Source of the DNA: Viscum album | Taxonomy: Eukaryota; Streptophyta; Magnoliopsida; Santalales; Viscaceae | Direction: 5' to 3' | Assembly: GCA_963277665.1 (NCBI GenBank) | Contig: OY728121.1 | Location: 954,402,097-954,466,096, forward strand | Length of the DNA: 64,000 nt | Part shown: piece by piece, positions 1-14,748 of the stretch | How positions within the stretch are numbered: position 1 is the stretch's first letter | Layout of the letters: each line of letters starts with the position of its first letter | The notes under the pieces: model-generated | Told to the model about the DNA's origin: nothing | Databases searched by the model: none | Seen by the model: only the letters and a program-made list of their open reading frames with translations | Position numbers and translations under genes: made by a program

Positions 1-3000
1 TCAAAACTAATAAGTCCTAACTTCTTATGGCATGAAATCTCATATATAATCCCAAAAAATTCTATTGAATAATCTGTTCACCACCCCACTGCACCATTCC
101 CTTTCCTACATCAGATAAAATACGATCTATATAGACACAATGTTTTATATAGTGTGAGATAAAAATTTCCCAATAGGATCCTGGAAAGTACTTCATAAGT
201 ACACATCATAAAGTAAATCAATTATACTAAGTTAATTTAAAACAATGCATGTGATATTGTTCAACACATATCATGGATAAACTTCCCTTTCCAAAATTTA
301 TTAAATCATGATAATAAATAGGTTTCTAAATTATTTCAATAAACATATCAATTATTCATTCAAATATAATCACTAGTGAAATAAATCCCATGGTATTAGT
401 AGTTCATGGTCAATGAGGATCTTTTTAATAATATCATGGTTTGTAGGATATATGTTGTGCACATTAATATAGAAAAATATGTCTATAGGGTAAGAGTTCA
501 CTCCTATGAGTGTTTATTAGAAAAAATTTAGGCAACCTGGAGTACACATTACACAATAAGAACTAGTATAGGGGGGAAGAGTTCATCCCCAAATATAGAT
601 TCATTCCAAATTTTTTATCACATTTGGGTTTACTATGTTAGGGTCATAGAAGTGAATTTATTATTTATAACCACACTAAATATGATTTAAAATATTTCTT
701 TTAATATCACCATGGGATAAATCCATTTTCAAAAATGTTTCCAAAACCAACAAATTTTTTAAAAACATTTCTCTTTCCTTAAAAAATCATTTCCAAGATA
801 AATATATAGTACATACTTCCCAACCATTAGAAACCAAATTCAAATAACATGAAAGTGAGGTTTAATATAATATTGGTTAATCATGAATACACCTACCTTG
901 AAATACTCAGGATATCAATTCCCTTGGGCATAACAACAATACATTATGAGTCGATGGACTTGGAAACTGGAAGGGATCCTAGATCATGAATTCCTGATTT
1001 TAAAACTCTAAAGTGACATGTTCTCGAATGAATAAAACTAGCAAGAACAATTTCTACCAAAATTCCTGATCAACTCACCACATGGATTGAAGATCCTATA
1101 AATACCTTTCAATTCATCAATTGATATATAAATAAAATCATTAGAAATGCTGATATAACAATTACCATTATTTAAAAAACTAATCCATAGAGAGAAACAA
1201 GGTGAATTATAAGAACAAGGATATCAAAGTTCAAAATAAAGATCAACTTACCAAGAAAGTACCAGGGATTTGATCGATGCTTTGATCTTCTGAGTAATTG
1301 GGTAGGGAGATCCAAAGATATATCAAGAGAACCTCTTGGTTTTAGTGGGATGAATTAGGGTCAATGGAAGAGGATTAAAGAATTAAATAGGAGTTTTGGG
1401 TGGAGAGAATATGAGACTTCCCCAAAATTTATTATCCCAGAGATGTGAAACTGGCTAGATGATGGCTTTTGACAACAAGATGGTGGTGCCGAGAAGATAT
1501 CTTGAAGCTCTGAAAACCCCACTGAATGGTTGGTGGGAGCCACCTAGATGGTCGGTGGTTTTCCTATTATAACTCCATTCTTCCCGCCTGTCATCGACTT
1601 TCCATTGTACTCCCACCATCTATTCTGTAGAATTTCTATAGGAAGACCCTATTGCCATGATTCCACAAAATGGAAATTTTATCTCACCATCCATTTGATA
1701 TAATACCTAAACCTATTCCATCTATAGTTCGATTCCCCCTCAATCAACCTTATCGGGCCACTTCCAAACCTTTCAAACAAGAAAAAACCTTGCTCTCGAC
1801 CAATAATTACATCCAAATCCTACTAAAAAGTCTATAAAATATTGAATCTTCCAAATAAAGAAATAAATATATGCACGAGTTGAGAGGTACTTGAAAAAGA
1901 TATAGGGATGTTATAAATATCTTAACCATATTGATTTCTTCCACATGAAAGCTAAGTCAAAGAAGGATGGCCTCCAAAAAGATGATGACACTACTCCTTC
2001 ATCAAACATTGATACCCTAAAGTATCATTAGGATAAGAACCATGCTACCATCAAACACAAAATAAAGGTATATAATTCCCATATATAACCTTAATTTGAG
2101 AACCAATTACCAAAAATGGGTTTCTCAATCACTAACTTGTCAATTTTTCTCTCATGGTCTTCTTAATTTACACTATATCATGGCTCTGGATGATAATGTT
2201 TTATCTCAGACACATGGAAGACTTTATATATCAATGAAAACTATGCTATTAGATCCAAATTACATTCCACCTTTCATAGAAATTTAATGACCTAAAAAAT
2301 CATAATATCTAGGAGTGATCATCTATTTCTTTTTTAGATGTCATTGACCCAATTGGTGAGCTACATTTAAGAAAACTTGATCCCTTACTAAAAAATCCAA
2401 AGGATGAAGATATCGATCCATATAATATTTGTACCATATCTTATCCATCCTCAAACACTAATGAACCAACTAGATCATTGCAATTGTCTCTTGAACCAAA
2501 CTTTTCCAAGTAGGAAATATTTTCCCAGCTCAGACTAATAGATAATAAAGCTATAATGATTACAATAGAAATCTTCAGAAAAAGAAATTATGATAGATGA
2601 TAGGTAAATGTTATTATAATAAAATTCGACCATCCCCAAATGGATATTCCAGGCACCTCCAAAGTCCAAGACATAGGAATGAATCATATCTTCTTGAATC
2701 TAGTTATCCCTTTTCGTATTCCCAATCATATTTGAACTATATGTTGTTACCATTTTTTTTATCCCCTTATATCTACCCATTCATTTAAGTAATGGAAAAT
2801 TCTATCACAAAAAATACCAATCCAAAAGTTTAGATTCACTACTCGGGTTTAAGGTTTGGTGTCCACAATGATGTTATTGTGCATTAATGGGGTGAGAAAA
2901 TAACTCCCCTAGAAAAGTGAAACAAAAAATGTGAAATGTTACTACACATGTATATAGGTGAACCATTTTCTTTAGGATCCTACCAGATTAGAAATACCTA

Positions 3001-3490
3001 TTTAAGGATGGATTAACCTAGAGTAGAGTTATTATGGTTGATCTCTTGGGATGTTTCTCTAGTTGTGTGTGAGAGTGGACAAATCACACCAAAAGAAAAT
3101 GTGCTAGAATATGGGGATAGTCATTAGTTTGATAAGTGAATCTTTTGGGTAATAACCTATGGTGTTATTGGAATGAATCCAAGCTATTACATGAAACCCA
3201 TGGGGTTATATGACTAGATTCACATCTCACTAAGGTTAGGTCATGTCACTTTATGCCTATGTTTTTTCCATAATTTTATGTTTATTCTTATGATTTGGTT
3301 ATTATCTCACAGATAAGGTTTATTGAATCTTATTTCCACTCTATCAAGATTCATTTATTATTTTCTTAAATGTTTTATTCCATGACTCATGTTTTATGAT
3401 CTATGCTTTCTTGGTTATTATTTTCCTGTGTATCTTGATTATTACCCATATGTTGATGTTATGGTAACTTATGATTTTTTATTGTTATTT
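1..3490. other. Gene-free A+T-rich region
   Basis: No coding region or RNA gene can be supported. Open frames here are under 65 codons and resemble nothing I know. Part of it (about 634-1590) may be a minus-strand LTR relic, listed separately. The rest looks like decayed repeat DNA. Confidence 0.6.
634..1577 (-). repeat. Possible minus-strand LTR relic
   Basis: On the minus strand a purine tract ending GGCGGGAAGAA (plus-strand 1578-1590, read as complement) is followed directly by TGGAGTTATAATAGG at 1577. This resembles the purine tract and start of the central array LTR. A TATA-like TATTTATAGG lies on the minus strand near 1093-1105. The other end would be near 634-640, where plus-strand TGTTAGGG resembles the complement of the CCCTAACA end of the LTR at 53342. 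No coding remnant supports this, so it is weak. Confidence 0.2.
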
Positions 3491-3772
3491 CAAATGTTTA
3501 CCCATAATAAGCATTAGAGACCACCTTATTCTTTTAATTACATTTTCCTATCTTATTAAGAAGATTAATTTATATGATGTGTCAAGAAGATTACCTTATT
3601 ATTTATATCGTAGAAAAAATTCCCTTTAGTTGAAAAAGAAATGAGTTTTTTTAGTTAATGTGTTGTCCTAATTATTGCAGCATCTTAACCTAAAAGGTCC
3701 CAATAATGTATTTTAATTCAAAATTTTATTTGTGTTATTTAATTGGTTTGGTTATGTATATGGGGTATCATT
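3491..3772 (+). repeat. 3' end of a decayed LTR (relative of the array family)
   Basis: The block near 3497-3560 (ACCCATAATAAGCATTAGAG and a pyrimidine-rich stretch) matches in order the conserved 3' part of the array LTRs (TTACCCTTACTGAGCATTTG, then GCTCACC and pyrimidines). As in the array, it lies about 270-290 bp before a primer binding site. The stretch 3600-3735 is clearly similar to 9330-9465, the 3' end of the next LTR. The 5' part of this LTR is not recognisable. Confidence 0.45.
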
Positions 3773-3774
3773 TT

Positions 3775-3786
3775 TGGTATTAGAGG
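3775..3786 (+). other. Primer binding site, tRNA-iMet type
   Basis: TGGTATTAGAGG differs at two positions from TGGTATCAGAGC, the usual complement of the plant initiator-Met tRNA 3' end. It follows the LTR end near 3770 and is followed by TTTAGATAACTTTAG, similar to the array sequence after its PBS (TTTAGAAATAACCTTGG). Confidence 0.5.
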
Positions 3787-4755
3787 AGAGTTTAGATAAC
3801 TTTAGAGGTTAGGATGTTATTTGAGGATAATATAATGGTTGATAAGTTAAGGTAGAACATAATTTCTAAGTTAAATAAACCCATATGGGTTAGTAGATAT
3901 AATATTGAATATTTTAATGTTTGGGAGAAGATAAATTTAGCTAAAACTATATGGATAAGTCTAAGGGACAAGTCTAGGTATATGATAACATTCCAATGTT
4001 ATGGTAAAGTAGAGATTATAAGGTTCTTCTAGAAACTACATCTGTATTTAGATATTTGAAAGTGGATACGTCTATGGAACATATACACATTAGCGAGATC
4101 ACCCATAAAAGGCCAATTGAGTATCAACCCAATATTCACTCTAGTGCATGGTGAGTGTGCTTTGGACTGCATAGTTGGCTAGACACTACTCGGAGATATG
4201 ATTTTGTTAATCACATTCTCTTTACATTCCATTGTGAGGGATTTATATCCTAATTAATTTAAGGTAATAGGTTATGGATTTTAAGAGAATAAAACTTAAA
4301 GTTACCAATGTTGAACCAATATAAGTAAAGGATGAACAAAGTATGACATAGTATCATAGGTTGAAATTACAATTTATGTAGAGAAGAAAACTTAATAATG
4401 AGATTTCATATTTATATGATCAATTACTCTTATTTTATTTTATATTATAAAAATAATAATTTTTGTTTTAATATTTAGTTGGAAACAAGTTCTTTAATAT
4501 GAATATCTAGAAGATATGTCTTTAAAAACTCCTAAGACTTAGCTATAGAGGCATATTTGGAATAAATGGGAGAGAATCTTAATCTATGCCTATTATAAGG
4601 GAAATGATATGTTACATAGTATTCCATTGGATAGAATGCCTTTTATTAATTCGATGCTATATACGATACATTGTTATCTTTAAATACTCTTATGTATTTT
4701 TATTAGTAATTTATAACTAAAATTTCGTGGATGTAATTTATTTGATAGGGGAGAA
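3787..4755 (+). mobile_element. Short internal region of the left element, non-coding
   Basis: This lies between a PBS (3775-3786) and a purine tract (4744-4755, GATAGGGGAGAA). At under 1 kb it is about half the array internal region and far too short for gag-pol. I see no zinc-knuckle, protease or reverse transcriptase motif in any frame. It is a heavily deleted, non-autonomous or dead element. Confidence 0.4.
4744..4755 (+). other. Polypurine tract of left element
   Basis: GATAGGGGAGAA abuts TGTTATCGCC at 4756. It has the same layout as the array (GAAGGAGGGAAGAA then TGTAACACCCC). It sets the LTR start used below. Confidence 0.45.
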
Positions 4756-7700
4756 TGTTATCGCCATAGATTTTGGAATATATTTTTCTCTTAAAGAAAC
4801 ATTTTATCGATAGCTTATTTCGACTGAAAAAATAAAAAAAATTTCCTCATGACAATTATGTAAGAAAATTATAATATATTCCCACCTATAGTAGATAAAA
4901 ATACTTCAATCAATTCGAAATGAATATATAATTGCATTAAGAATGTTAAAAGTATTAAAAGATAATTCAAAAAAAAAACAGTTTTCCTTTATATATTGTA
5001 TTTTTATTTGAAAGGTAAATTTATAAATTTTAGAATCTCAATTTTATAAAATTAAATTATTATTATTATTAATCATTTCAATATTATCTTATGATGAATT
5101 TTAGAGTTTTTCTTAAAAAATTGTATTTTATGTGACAATTAAAAAATCTACCAATATTTCTAATATTATCATTTTTATGACATAAATGTTTTTGAAACAC
5201 ATTTTCTAATAAAAATATTTCTTTATGTAAAATAAATCATTGAAAAATTCTATATTTTATTAATAAAACTATTGTTTAATGTTTTAGAAACACAAATAAT
5301 TTTTTAACTCTAAAAACTATTTTTAATTGCTTATATTGAAAATTAATTTTCATCACTTGTAGAAATTTAAAATAAAAAATGGATTTCCTATTTGAGATCA
5401 AGATTTCCATATTAATTGATAAATTTAATTTAATTTTTATGCATAAAAATATAGTTACTATGACTAAAGTTAATTACTTCAATAATGATAAAACTATTAT
5501 ATCTAATGAATTATTTTATTAAATTTTTTAAATTTTTATTTTAGAAAATAATTTAATATCATATAAAAAATTAATATAATTCTAAAACCTATATATATAT
5601 ATATTTTATCACTTATTAAATTGGTAATAAATTTTAAATAATATGATGAATTCATCATTATATAAAATCAATTTTCTACAATTTTTTTATCCATATATTA
5701 AATGTTTTTTTAAAAGTTAATTTTATCTCTTTAGAAATTGAATAGGATTACATAGGGTGAAATTTGGATTCAGAACAACCTAATTTTGTAGTATGGGTTA
5801 TTTTATATTTTTAGTAAAACATATATTACTTAGTAAAAACTAGTTACCTCTGTAAATAAAAAAACGGTAAATTTTAAAAACTGATTAGTAAATGACTTGA
5901 AAAATGTTTAAAAGATATATTAAAATTATAGTTAGAAAATTTATTGACCTTATACTACCAAAAAATACATTATTTATCACTTTTTAGCTTTTAATAGTAG
6001 AATAATGTCATTATATTATTGGAATATAATGAGTGTTCACAAAAGCACCATTTGATTCACTTATAAATGATGAACACTTCCACCCCTTCATGCCACACCC
6101 ATCCTTTTAAATTTTATCCTAAAATTTTTAATTTTTCTCCTAATATATTACTCCCTCATGTTCATATGTCTTTAGTCTCAATTATATATCATAATACTTC
6201 CATTTCTAAGTAAATTTCAAATTAAAATATTAAGTTCTCAATGAATGTATTTTTTACTGCTCATCCTTTATTATTAATAATACTCTTAATATTTTTTTAT
6301 AGACACCATAATATAATTAAATAAATATTATTAATATAATAAAATGTTTTTATATTATTAGATTAACCATTATTCAATTATTTCCATCCACTAATAAGAA
6401 AAACATAACATTGATCGTGTGAACTTGCGGTCCACCGACATTATTAAACGATGTGGTTTCTTTTTCACCACTACCTTTTATGGTTGTTAATAGAGATGGA
6501 TTTTAGGGATGAATATGATGAATATTTAAGAATTATAGTTGTTAAATTATAATTAATCATATACCTTAATTCTATCTAATTCATTGAGAAATATAATCTT
6601 TAGTCATGTGTCTGGTGGACTACCATCTCTTCAAATGAAAAATTCCATTTGTCAAAAAAATCCCTTCAAGGATGGTTGTAATAAATATTTTAATGAAGAT
6701 ATATGATATTTAAGATATTTTTATGATTATTTAAATGTTATATTAACCTTATATAAAAATACATCATTACTCATAAATTCATTATAACACACCCTTGTTT
6801 AGGATGATTTTTACCATCTATGTGAATGAGGTTATAATGTTTACAAAATGAATTATTAAAGAATGTTATATAATGGTAAAATTATTCAATGAGAATTTAT
6901 TTATTTTGTTTTAATGAATTTGGAATGTTTTTGTTAATATTTAATATAATTATTTATATATCACCTTTCGATTGTTAAGAACAGCGGAGCTAGTTCATCA
7001 TAATTTATATTTTAATGGGACATATCCTTGCCTTTTACGTAATTATGATAGGAGTAATGAATCATTTAAAAGAAATTATTATTATATCTTAAATAATCCA
7101 AGAATGACAAAATTTTGGAGAATAATGAATAATAACACCATTGTCATGAAATTAATTCAAAATGATCATGATTACTTACACTCCATTTTGAAAATTGATA
7201 ATAACTTACTAATATACATGTTGTGAATAAATATAATTGAAGTTTATATATGCTTATATAATTGAATAAAGTTCTATAATAAGTTATTAATATAGTAATG
7301 TTTATTATATAGGAGTTCATAAAGTTTTTATGTAATCGAGATTACAAGGTAAGGGTTTCTTTGCCTTATTTTGAAATCCATGATATATTTTTGATATTTT
7401 ACACCATAATATATTTTATATGGTGTTAATACTACCTAATGGATGTATTTTACCTTATTAATTTTATTCATTAGGCTTTAATAACCACACCATATTCAAT
7501 ATTAAGATTTATTTTGGATTTAAAAGACACCAATGTGGAAAGCGATTTGTTTAACTCAACTCCCTTGACCAAGTGATAATATTTCTTCATAATTTTTTTT
7601 CTTACAATATGAATTTCTTGCAACCATATATTTTATATAATGTTATATTATTTCATAATCAAGTAAAAATGACATGGGTGATTCAAATCTTCCTTCCTTA

Positions 7701-9506
7701 TAAATTTCATTTCAATAAAAATTATATCATTGTAAAGAATAATTTCCATTCATTTTAACCATGAGTATACATTCTTTATCCATTTTTTCCTTCGAAAAAA
7801 TGACCTCCCTCATATTTGGAAACCTAATAATCTATTAACTCCTATTACCTTTATAATTCCCTTCGCCTATTTTCAAATGGATATTTTTATATCTTTTTAT
7901 GATGTGGGATTTCAACAATGGTATTTCAAAATATAAAAAGATAATTTCCATATTTTAAAAATCTAATATTTAATCTTCAAATCCATTTTTAATTTTGATA
8001 AAAGTTATGAATTTTTAAGGTTTTATTTTTAATATTTATTTTTAAAAGTAAATATTTTCCAAGGTTTTTTACTTCACCTTTTTTAACTTTACTTTTTAAT
8101 GTGACCTGTAAAATATTCATTTATGAAAATGATAAGAACCTATTATAAGAACTCTTTTAGTGTTTTAATTACATTTTACATGTTTTTTAAAAAATTTTAT
8201 TTACATTAAAATTTACATTCATGAATTTCCCTGTAAATTCTCTTATATAATTTTTATGCATTAAACTAATGGAAATCCATTACTGGTTTTTTATTTCATT
8301 TTGATTGAATGTTTTTTATTTTTCCTCCAAAAAATTACCTATGAAAACACTCTATATTTTCTTCCTTCGATTGGATGGTGTTCACCAAGATTTAATACAT
8401 AGATTAATTGGGGAAATTTTTTAAATAACCTTATATCCTTTATCTATATAGAGTAAATACCACATTCTCTATTATCTTGATTAAAGATTATTTAAATATA
8501 AAGTTAATGAATATCATTGGATAAATATTTTATTTACATTGGCAAATCATGCTAAGATTATTTATGTAATTATAAATGTTTTCTATATTTTATTCTATTT
8601 TATAATAATTTTAATCCAAATTAATTTCCATGTTTACATTTAAATTTAATTAAGGAATTTATTTTAGGTGGATCATGTAATGATTATAATGGGTGGGGTT
8701 CTATATTGAACACCAATGAATTGGTTAATGTTTTATATCTCATGAGATAATGTGTCATGATTTTTCTTCAAAAATTATCACAAAACTAAAGGGTGATAAT
8801 TCTTATATGTTATCATAAACTAAACTATTATAATTCTTGAATAAAATTAGAAAAATAAAAGGGTTATCTATCTTTTATACTGTCACAAAATATAGTGTTT
8901 AAATTATTTTATATGCATGAATTATGATGATACCCTATGATTATGTTTGTGACAAAGTTATATTCTTATTATTAGGACTAGGTTATAATTTCTTGGATTA
9001 TGTTTGTTGACTCATGTTTCTACACTCTCTTGATTCATTTCTTATGTTACACTATGTATTATACAACAAAATTTTGTTTTATGGTCTTTTATTTTTTGGT
9101 TATTATTTTTACTATACATGTTTATTATACCAATATACTCATATATTATGGTCACTTATGATAATTGATTTTTATTGGATATGTATACCCTTACAAAGCA
9201 TATGAGCTCACCACTTTATTATTTTTCCATTTCCATAGATAATGAAGAAAAGTAATATTTATGATGTGTCTATAAGGGTATATTGTGTATAGATTTTGTG
9301 TGAAATTTTTTAGACTTATTTGGGTTTAATAAATTTTTTATATAGTGGAAAAAATTTCCATTATTTGAAAAATACATGAGTTTTTTAGTTAATGTTTTGT
9401 CCTAATTCTATAAAAATCCAAACATAAAATTTCTTGGGAATGAATTTTAATGCAATATTTTATTTAAGTCAAATAACTACGTTGTACAAGTTTTTGGGGA
9501 ATCATA
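4756..9506 (+). repeat. Diverged ~4.75-kb LTR, left element
   Basis: It starts TGTTATCGCCATAGATTTTG after a purine tract and ends near 9506 in GGGGAATCATA, followed by a weak PBS-like GTTTGGCCATCA. Its length is close to the 4.48-kb array LTRs. The 3' landmark TACCCTTACAAAGCATATGA, then GCTCACC (about 9188-9214), matches the array LTR landmark in order and distance from the end (about 300 bp). The middle is extremely A+T-rich and does not align by eye with the array LTR, so this is a related but distinct family or a much older copy. No genes lie in it. Confidence 0.4.
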
Positions 9507-12500
9507 GTTTGGCCATCAATGTGGATGGAATCTAGTGAAATTCAAGGATGATATTCTCAGTGATCAGGGAATGGGTTTCAATTACTATTTTTGGTTAGTT
9601 CTTGGGTATAAATAAGAAATTCATATACAATAATTACATTCTGTAATAGATAGAATGTGAGATATGGAGATATGGTATTATGTTATTGGGGAAATTATAA
9701 AAACAATCTTATGATGGGGAGTTTCATATAAATTTTAGAGTTATTTATTACATGTATGTAGTGTTAGGAATGTGATGGGATGAATTGGTGGATGGTTGAG
9801 ATAGAAACATGATGTTGGTGTTTGGGAATTTTTACAATGGTTAGGTACCTTGTTAAATAAAATACTTGATATTTGGATGTGGGGTTGAATGGAATCCAGA
9901 TATTGGTATAGAGATCATGAGGGGGATGATGTGATCCAAGGATGAGTTGGATCAGGGGTGTGTCAAAGATTATAGAGAGAGAATAATGATTGATGTAGGT
10001 GGTTGATGATTCAAACATGGAATTACAATTTTTGTCCGGTTTAGAATTTTTTGTGAAAATTTAGATGATTTTATGATGCATATGAGAAATTAAGAAATTA
10101 TGTATGGGATATGTGATTTTGTCTTAGTGGGTATGACTGAATTTTTTTGAGAGAGGTCATCTAGAGAATGAATAACCATTGTTTTTATAAGAAGTTAAGT
10201 GTAATGAGGTGGAAATTTCTAAGATAATTTTTATGGAACCTAAGAAGTATATTTCTGGTAGGTGATTCCTATTGTGGGTAACACTATAGTCTGGGATTGA
10301 ACTTATGGAGTGAATCCTAATGATGGGGAGCACTGTAAGATCATAGATGAATTTATTGATCACAATCTGGTGTCTCAAGATAGAGAGGTGGGGTTGTGGG
10401 TCATCTGAGTGTTGGTGATTGTGATTAGTGGGTGGCTTGACTCTTGATAAATAATGCGTTTTTGGTGTTTCAGGTTATGTAAAAAAACTTATTTGTAATT
10501 TTGGGATAGAAAATGGCGAGTTATCTATGAATTAAAAAACGATGTAGTTCTAGAGTTATAGATAAAGGACAATTGTGTATTATTGAGGATGATAAGCATT
10601 GCGGTGGTGAGTTTTTAATGACCCACTAATTTTGAGGTGATTATTTTTATAGGATGTTTGAATTGTTGTCATATAGAATGACCATTTTAACAAATTGGGA
10701 CTCAGATCATAAATTCAATGGTTAAAAGGAATTGATATGAGATGTTTTTTTGGAAATTAATTTAGGCCCATGATGTGATTAAGGTGAACTAGTGCATATT
10801 GTAGTAGGGTAAACATGGCCCTACAACTAAAGTTTCCCACAAGAGATAGTGCCCACTAAAACTTAGGGGTGATGTAATGTTCTGAGTGGAACAATGTTTT
10901 TTGGGAAGAAAACAATTTCCTTATCAATGAGGTACATGCCTTGTGGATGTGTTTATAGGGGAAAGACCATACCATAGCTTTTGTGATGCACCTTTGAGGG
11001 ATCCCAAGATTTAGTTTTTCATGTTCTCAATGAGGAGGAATGCTCCATTGGGATCGATGTTGTATCATAGTGGGTCCTTTGGGGGAATTTTATTTTTCTT
11101 CCCACCCCCCTTCAATGTTAGTTTCACTATAGGAAACTCGATTTCACCATAGAAGGTGGATAAAGTGGAAATTTAATTGAAATCCTTGAATTATAAAACA
11201 ACATACCCCATAGTTAGGGAATTTCACTACAATTCATGGGGGACACAAATTAATAGACCCACTTAATTATTTTTTAATGGGGGCACTGGAAATTTAATAT
11301 TCACACCCTTATATTTTTGGGTTAAGAGGGGTTTCATGAAAGTCCATTTATATAACCCCTACCCATATTCTCCCTAAATACAACCCCATTTGAAAAAGGC
11401 TAGGGTTTATGGACTTTATATTGTATATTTAAGCTACAATCTTCTTAAAATCCCCCCATTTAGACATGCCCTTTTATATTTTGGGATTTTGTATGAATTT
11501 GGAAAGGGTTTCAATGATGATTCCTCATGATCATGGTTTAATATTGTAAGGATTATGGGTCTTTTCCATGAAATGGATTGAGGATGTATCATGATTAATA
11601 TTAAAAATAATTTATCATTATTTCATTAAAGGTACATTTCATGATAAATTTATTTATTGTTTTAGCCTAAATTAGATGAATTGATGATTTTTTAAGATTC
11701 ATATGATAGGTATTTTCCCCAAAATGGTGTTAGGGGTATTCCATGGGAATTTTAGGTGAGGTTGGTTAAGGTTTAGGAAATTTGAAAATGCCTGATTCAT
11801 GGGTGCTTGTATGAACTTAGATGTGGAATGAATGGGATTAATTAAGGAAATGTCGGACATCTTGAGGATGATAACTCCATGATCAATGTAGGTGATCCTT
11901 TTAATAAAACTCCATATACATGTTTACATATGATTATTCATGCCTTAATGTTTATGTGAATTCTAGTAGAAGGTATAGGGATCAATAATTCACTAGTTAA
12001 AAGAGATAGGATGGTTTTGAGACTCCTAAGCATGAAATAGATTCTCCTTAGTACTTTGGGTAATTTGGATCAAAGGGAAACTATGTCTCAAAGTGGTGGG
12101 GGGTGTATATTGAGTTGTTGAGATAATTTGGGTTGGTCTCATGATCCAAGGAGTTCCATGGGTATACTAGGTTGTGTTTTATAAGGGAAGTGTGTAATCT
12201 TGAGAGGAATAGGTGTAGTAGAGATAGTTCGAATGATGATAAATATCATGTATAATGAGTAACAATATCTTGAGGGTATAGTTGATCCATGGTATATTTT
12301 ATGAGTAGCATGAGTCCTCTAGGACTGGATGAGGTGTGCTATGGAGGCATTTTTTTGATTAATGGGTTGAGGGCTCTTCGTAGGGATATGTGAGACAAGA
12401 CCCTTGTGTGGGTTATGGGAATTATTAATGACATGGAATCAAGTTAACAAGGGGTTATAATGGTATATCCCAAGATGTAATTTGGTTTATGAGGATGAGT

Positions 12501-12663
12501 GAGAAATAGTATTTTGATGATATTTCGAACAAGCAATTAAGGCTTGGGTCTTGTGGAGCCTATGGTCTATGAGAACATCGAGCTGTGTGGAAATGGTTTA
12601 GTGCCAATGGGTAGAGTTTAAGTGGGGTTTGATGGAATTAGTGGATTCTATCATAGAAAAATG
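9507..12663. other. Gene-free left flank of the array
   Basis: The plus strand is relatively G/T-rich from about 9700 to 12660, unlike the flat A+T-rich DNA to the left. The same composition resumes at 49388-50400 on the other side of the array, fitting one host sequence split by the insertion. The minus-strand frames at 9764-10018 and 10157-10378 resemble no known protein. I see no recognisable gene. Confidence 0.5.
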
Positions 12664-12668
12664 ATATT
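12664..12668 (+). repeat. Target-site duplication ATATT, left copy
   Basis: Five bases immediately before the TG that opens the first LTR. The same five bases immediately follow the last LTR at 49383-49387. Five base pairs is the usual Ty3/gypsy target duplication length. In DNA this A+T-rich a chance match is possible but uncommon. Confidence 0.75.
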
Positions 12669-14748
12669 TGTAAAACCCTAATATTTCATAGTATGTTATT
12701 TCTTCAAAGTAATTCAATAACTTGCACTACACGCAACACCGAGTTCAAGCACACCACGACTTACAAAACTAGCCGTTCAAAAGAAGTTATGAATAATATT
12801 AACTGAATTTTGAACTATATACAATCCTTATAATTTTAGAATCCATATTATGAGATTCTTAGACATAATGTAAGAACTAATTCATTTTTTCTGATAAAAG
12901 AAGTATTTTTCAAAAAATTCACTTTTACCGCCTTTTAATAGTGAACCCTTTTTAAATCCAATTTTTGAAACTTTTATATATTAAATTTGACAAAATAAAC
13001 TTTTTCTTTAGAATCGGGACATAATAATTTAGTTTCAATAATTTTTTTTGTGATTTTCTGATAACTTTCATATTTGGGTGAATAGTGAAAAATACTATAT
13101 TTTAACTGAAAACAAATTTTTTAATCAAAATAATTTATAGTGTTAAGTTATACATTTTAATGGTTTGGAAGTATTAATAGATTAAATTTTTACCATTTAA
13201 TCCAATGCGGGTCATTGTAAGTAATTTCACTTTGAAATTGGACATAAACAAGCGTCAATCTTTTGATAGTTATTGTTTCTTAAAAATACGCCATTTGGTT
13301 TTGAAAACGGGAATTAATTTTAAATTAATAAATGAAACTTATATGTTTTGAATTTGGTAAAACAGTCTTCATTTTTGAATTCCAGATATCAAAATTATCT
13401 TTGGGTGATTTTTTGGTATTTTTCTGAAAACTTTCAATTATTGATGAATAGTGAAAAACACTGAGTTATTGTTTAAAACTGACTTTTTATTTAAATAATT
13501 ATTTATTTCATTTAAATTTATTTTAGGTCAAAATAGATACATACTACCTATATATGTTCAATGTAATTAATTAGAGTCATTTTATAATAAGTTTAGATAT
13601 ATAAAAATTTTATTTAAATTTTACCGTCTTTTTCCTACCTCCAAGGAGCATTTGCAAATTTACATAAAACATAATTTTACCACTTCTATGAGTTTAATTT
13701 CAAAAATCCGAGAGACACGGTTAATATCAAGGAGTAAATTGGGGTTCAATAAGAAAAAAATAATTTTTTGGTGAATAATAACTTTTTTACTTTTATTTAC
13801 CACGGTTAAAAGTAAATAGGGTAATTAAGGGTAAAAATGATATTATTATTACCCTAACACATTTCATAATTCTATTAGATAAGTTTAATTCGACCAAAAA
13901 CAATCTTAGGAATAAAATATGACCCTTTAGGTCCACTTGGATTAGATTAAGATATTTATTATTATTTTATTTAAAGAAGAGTTAAAAGATTTAAAATCAA
14001 AGTTTAATAACTAAACCATTTTTAATATAGAGTTATACATATGATAAATTAGACTATAAATATTAATTATAATAATAAAAATACATCATACATAATGATA
14101 TTTTATTTATAATTTATAGAGGTTAAATAATTAAATTTATTAATGACACAATGATGATGCAGTGATTACCTTATTAATGAAGGAATCAAATAAATGGTAT
14201 TATAAATATTAAAATAAATATAATTTCAAAGTTTTTATGACATAAAAGAATTTTTTAGGTGAATAGGACATGTTAGGATTGATTCAATGTATTTTTTTGA
14301 AGTAATAATGTTGTTAGTGTTTTAACAAAAAACAAATACCAAGTAGTGTCAAAATTGACATAAAATAGTTTTTAAAACAAATATTATATAATTAATTGCT
14401 ATAATGGTCCTAAAAATCTAAGGTTCAGCCAAAATACTTATATAATAATATATATAACATTAATGAACCAATTGGGGTTCGATTGGCAGTATATAGTATG
14501 TTTATTAACCATATAGTGTTATAATACAAGAAGACACGGTAAAAGTTAAATTATTTAACTTCTAGTTAAATCTAAATGATAAGGTTAAAATGGAAATCTA
14601 AACATGTCTAAAACCTGTTGGTTGAGATAATTTCGACCCATACCTACCCTAGACTCGAAATAAGTCAATTTGGAGCCATTATAAACCAAATATGAATTTA
14701 TTATAATATAATATTTTAATTTTTTCCAAAGGTGCCCGTCACCAATCT

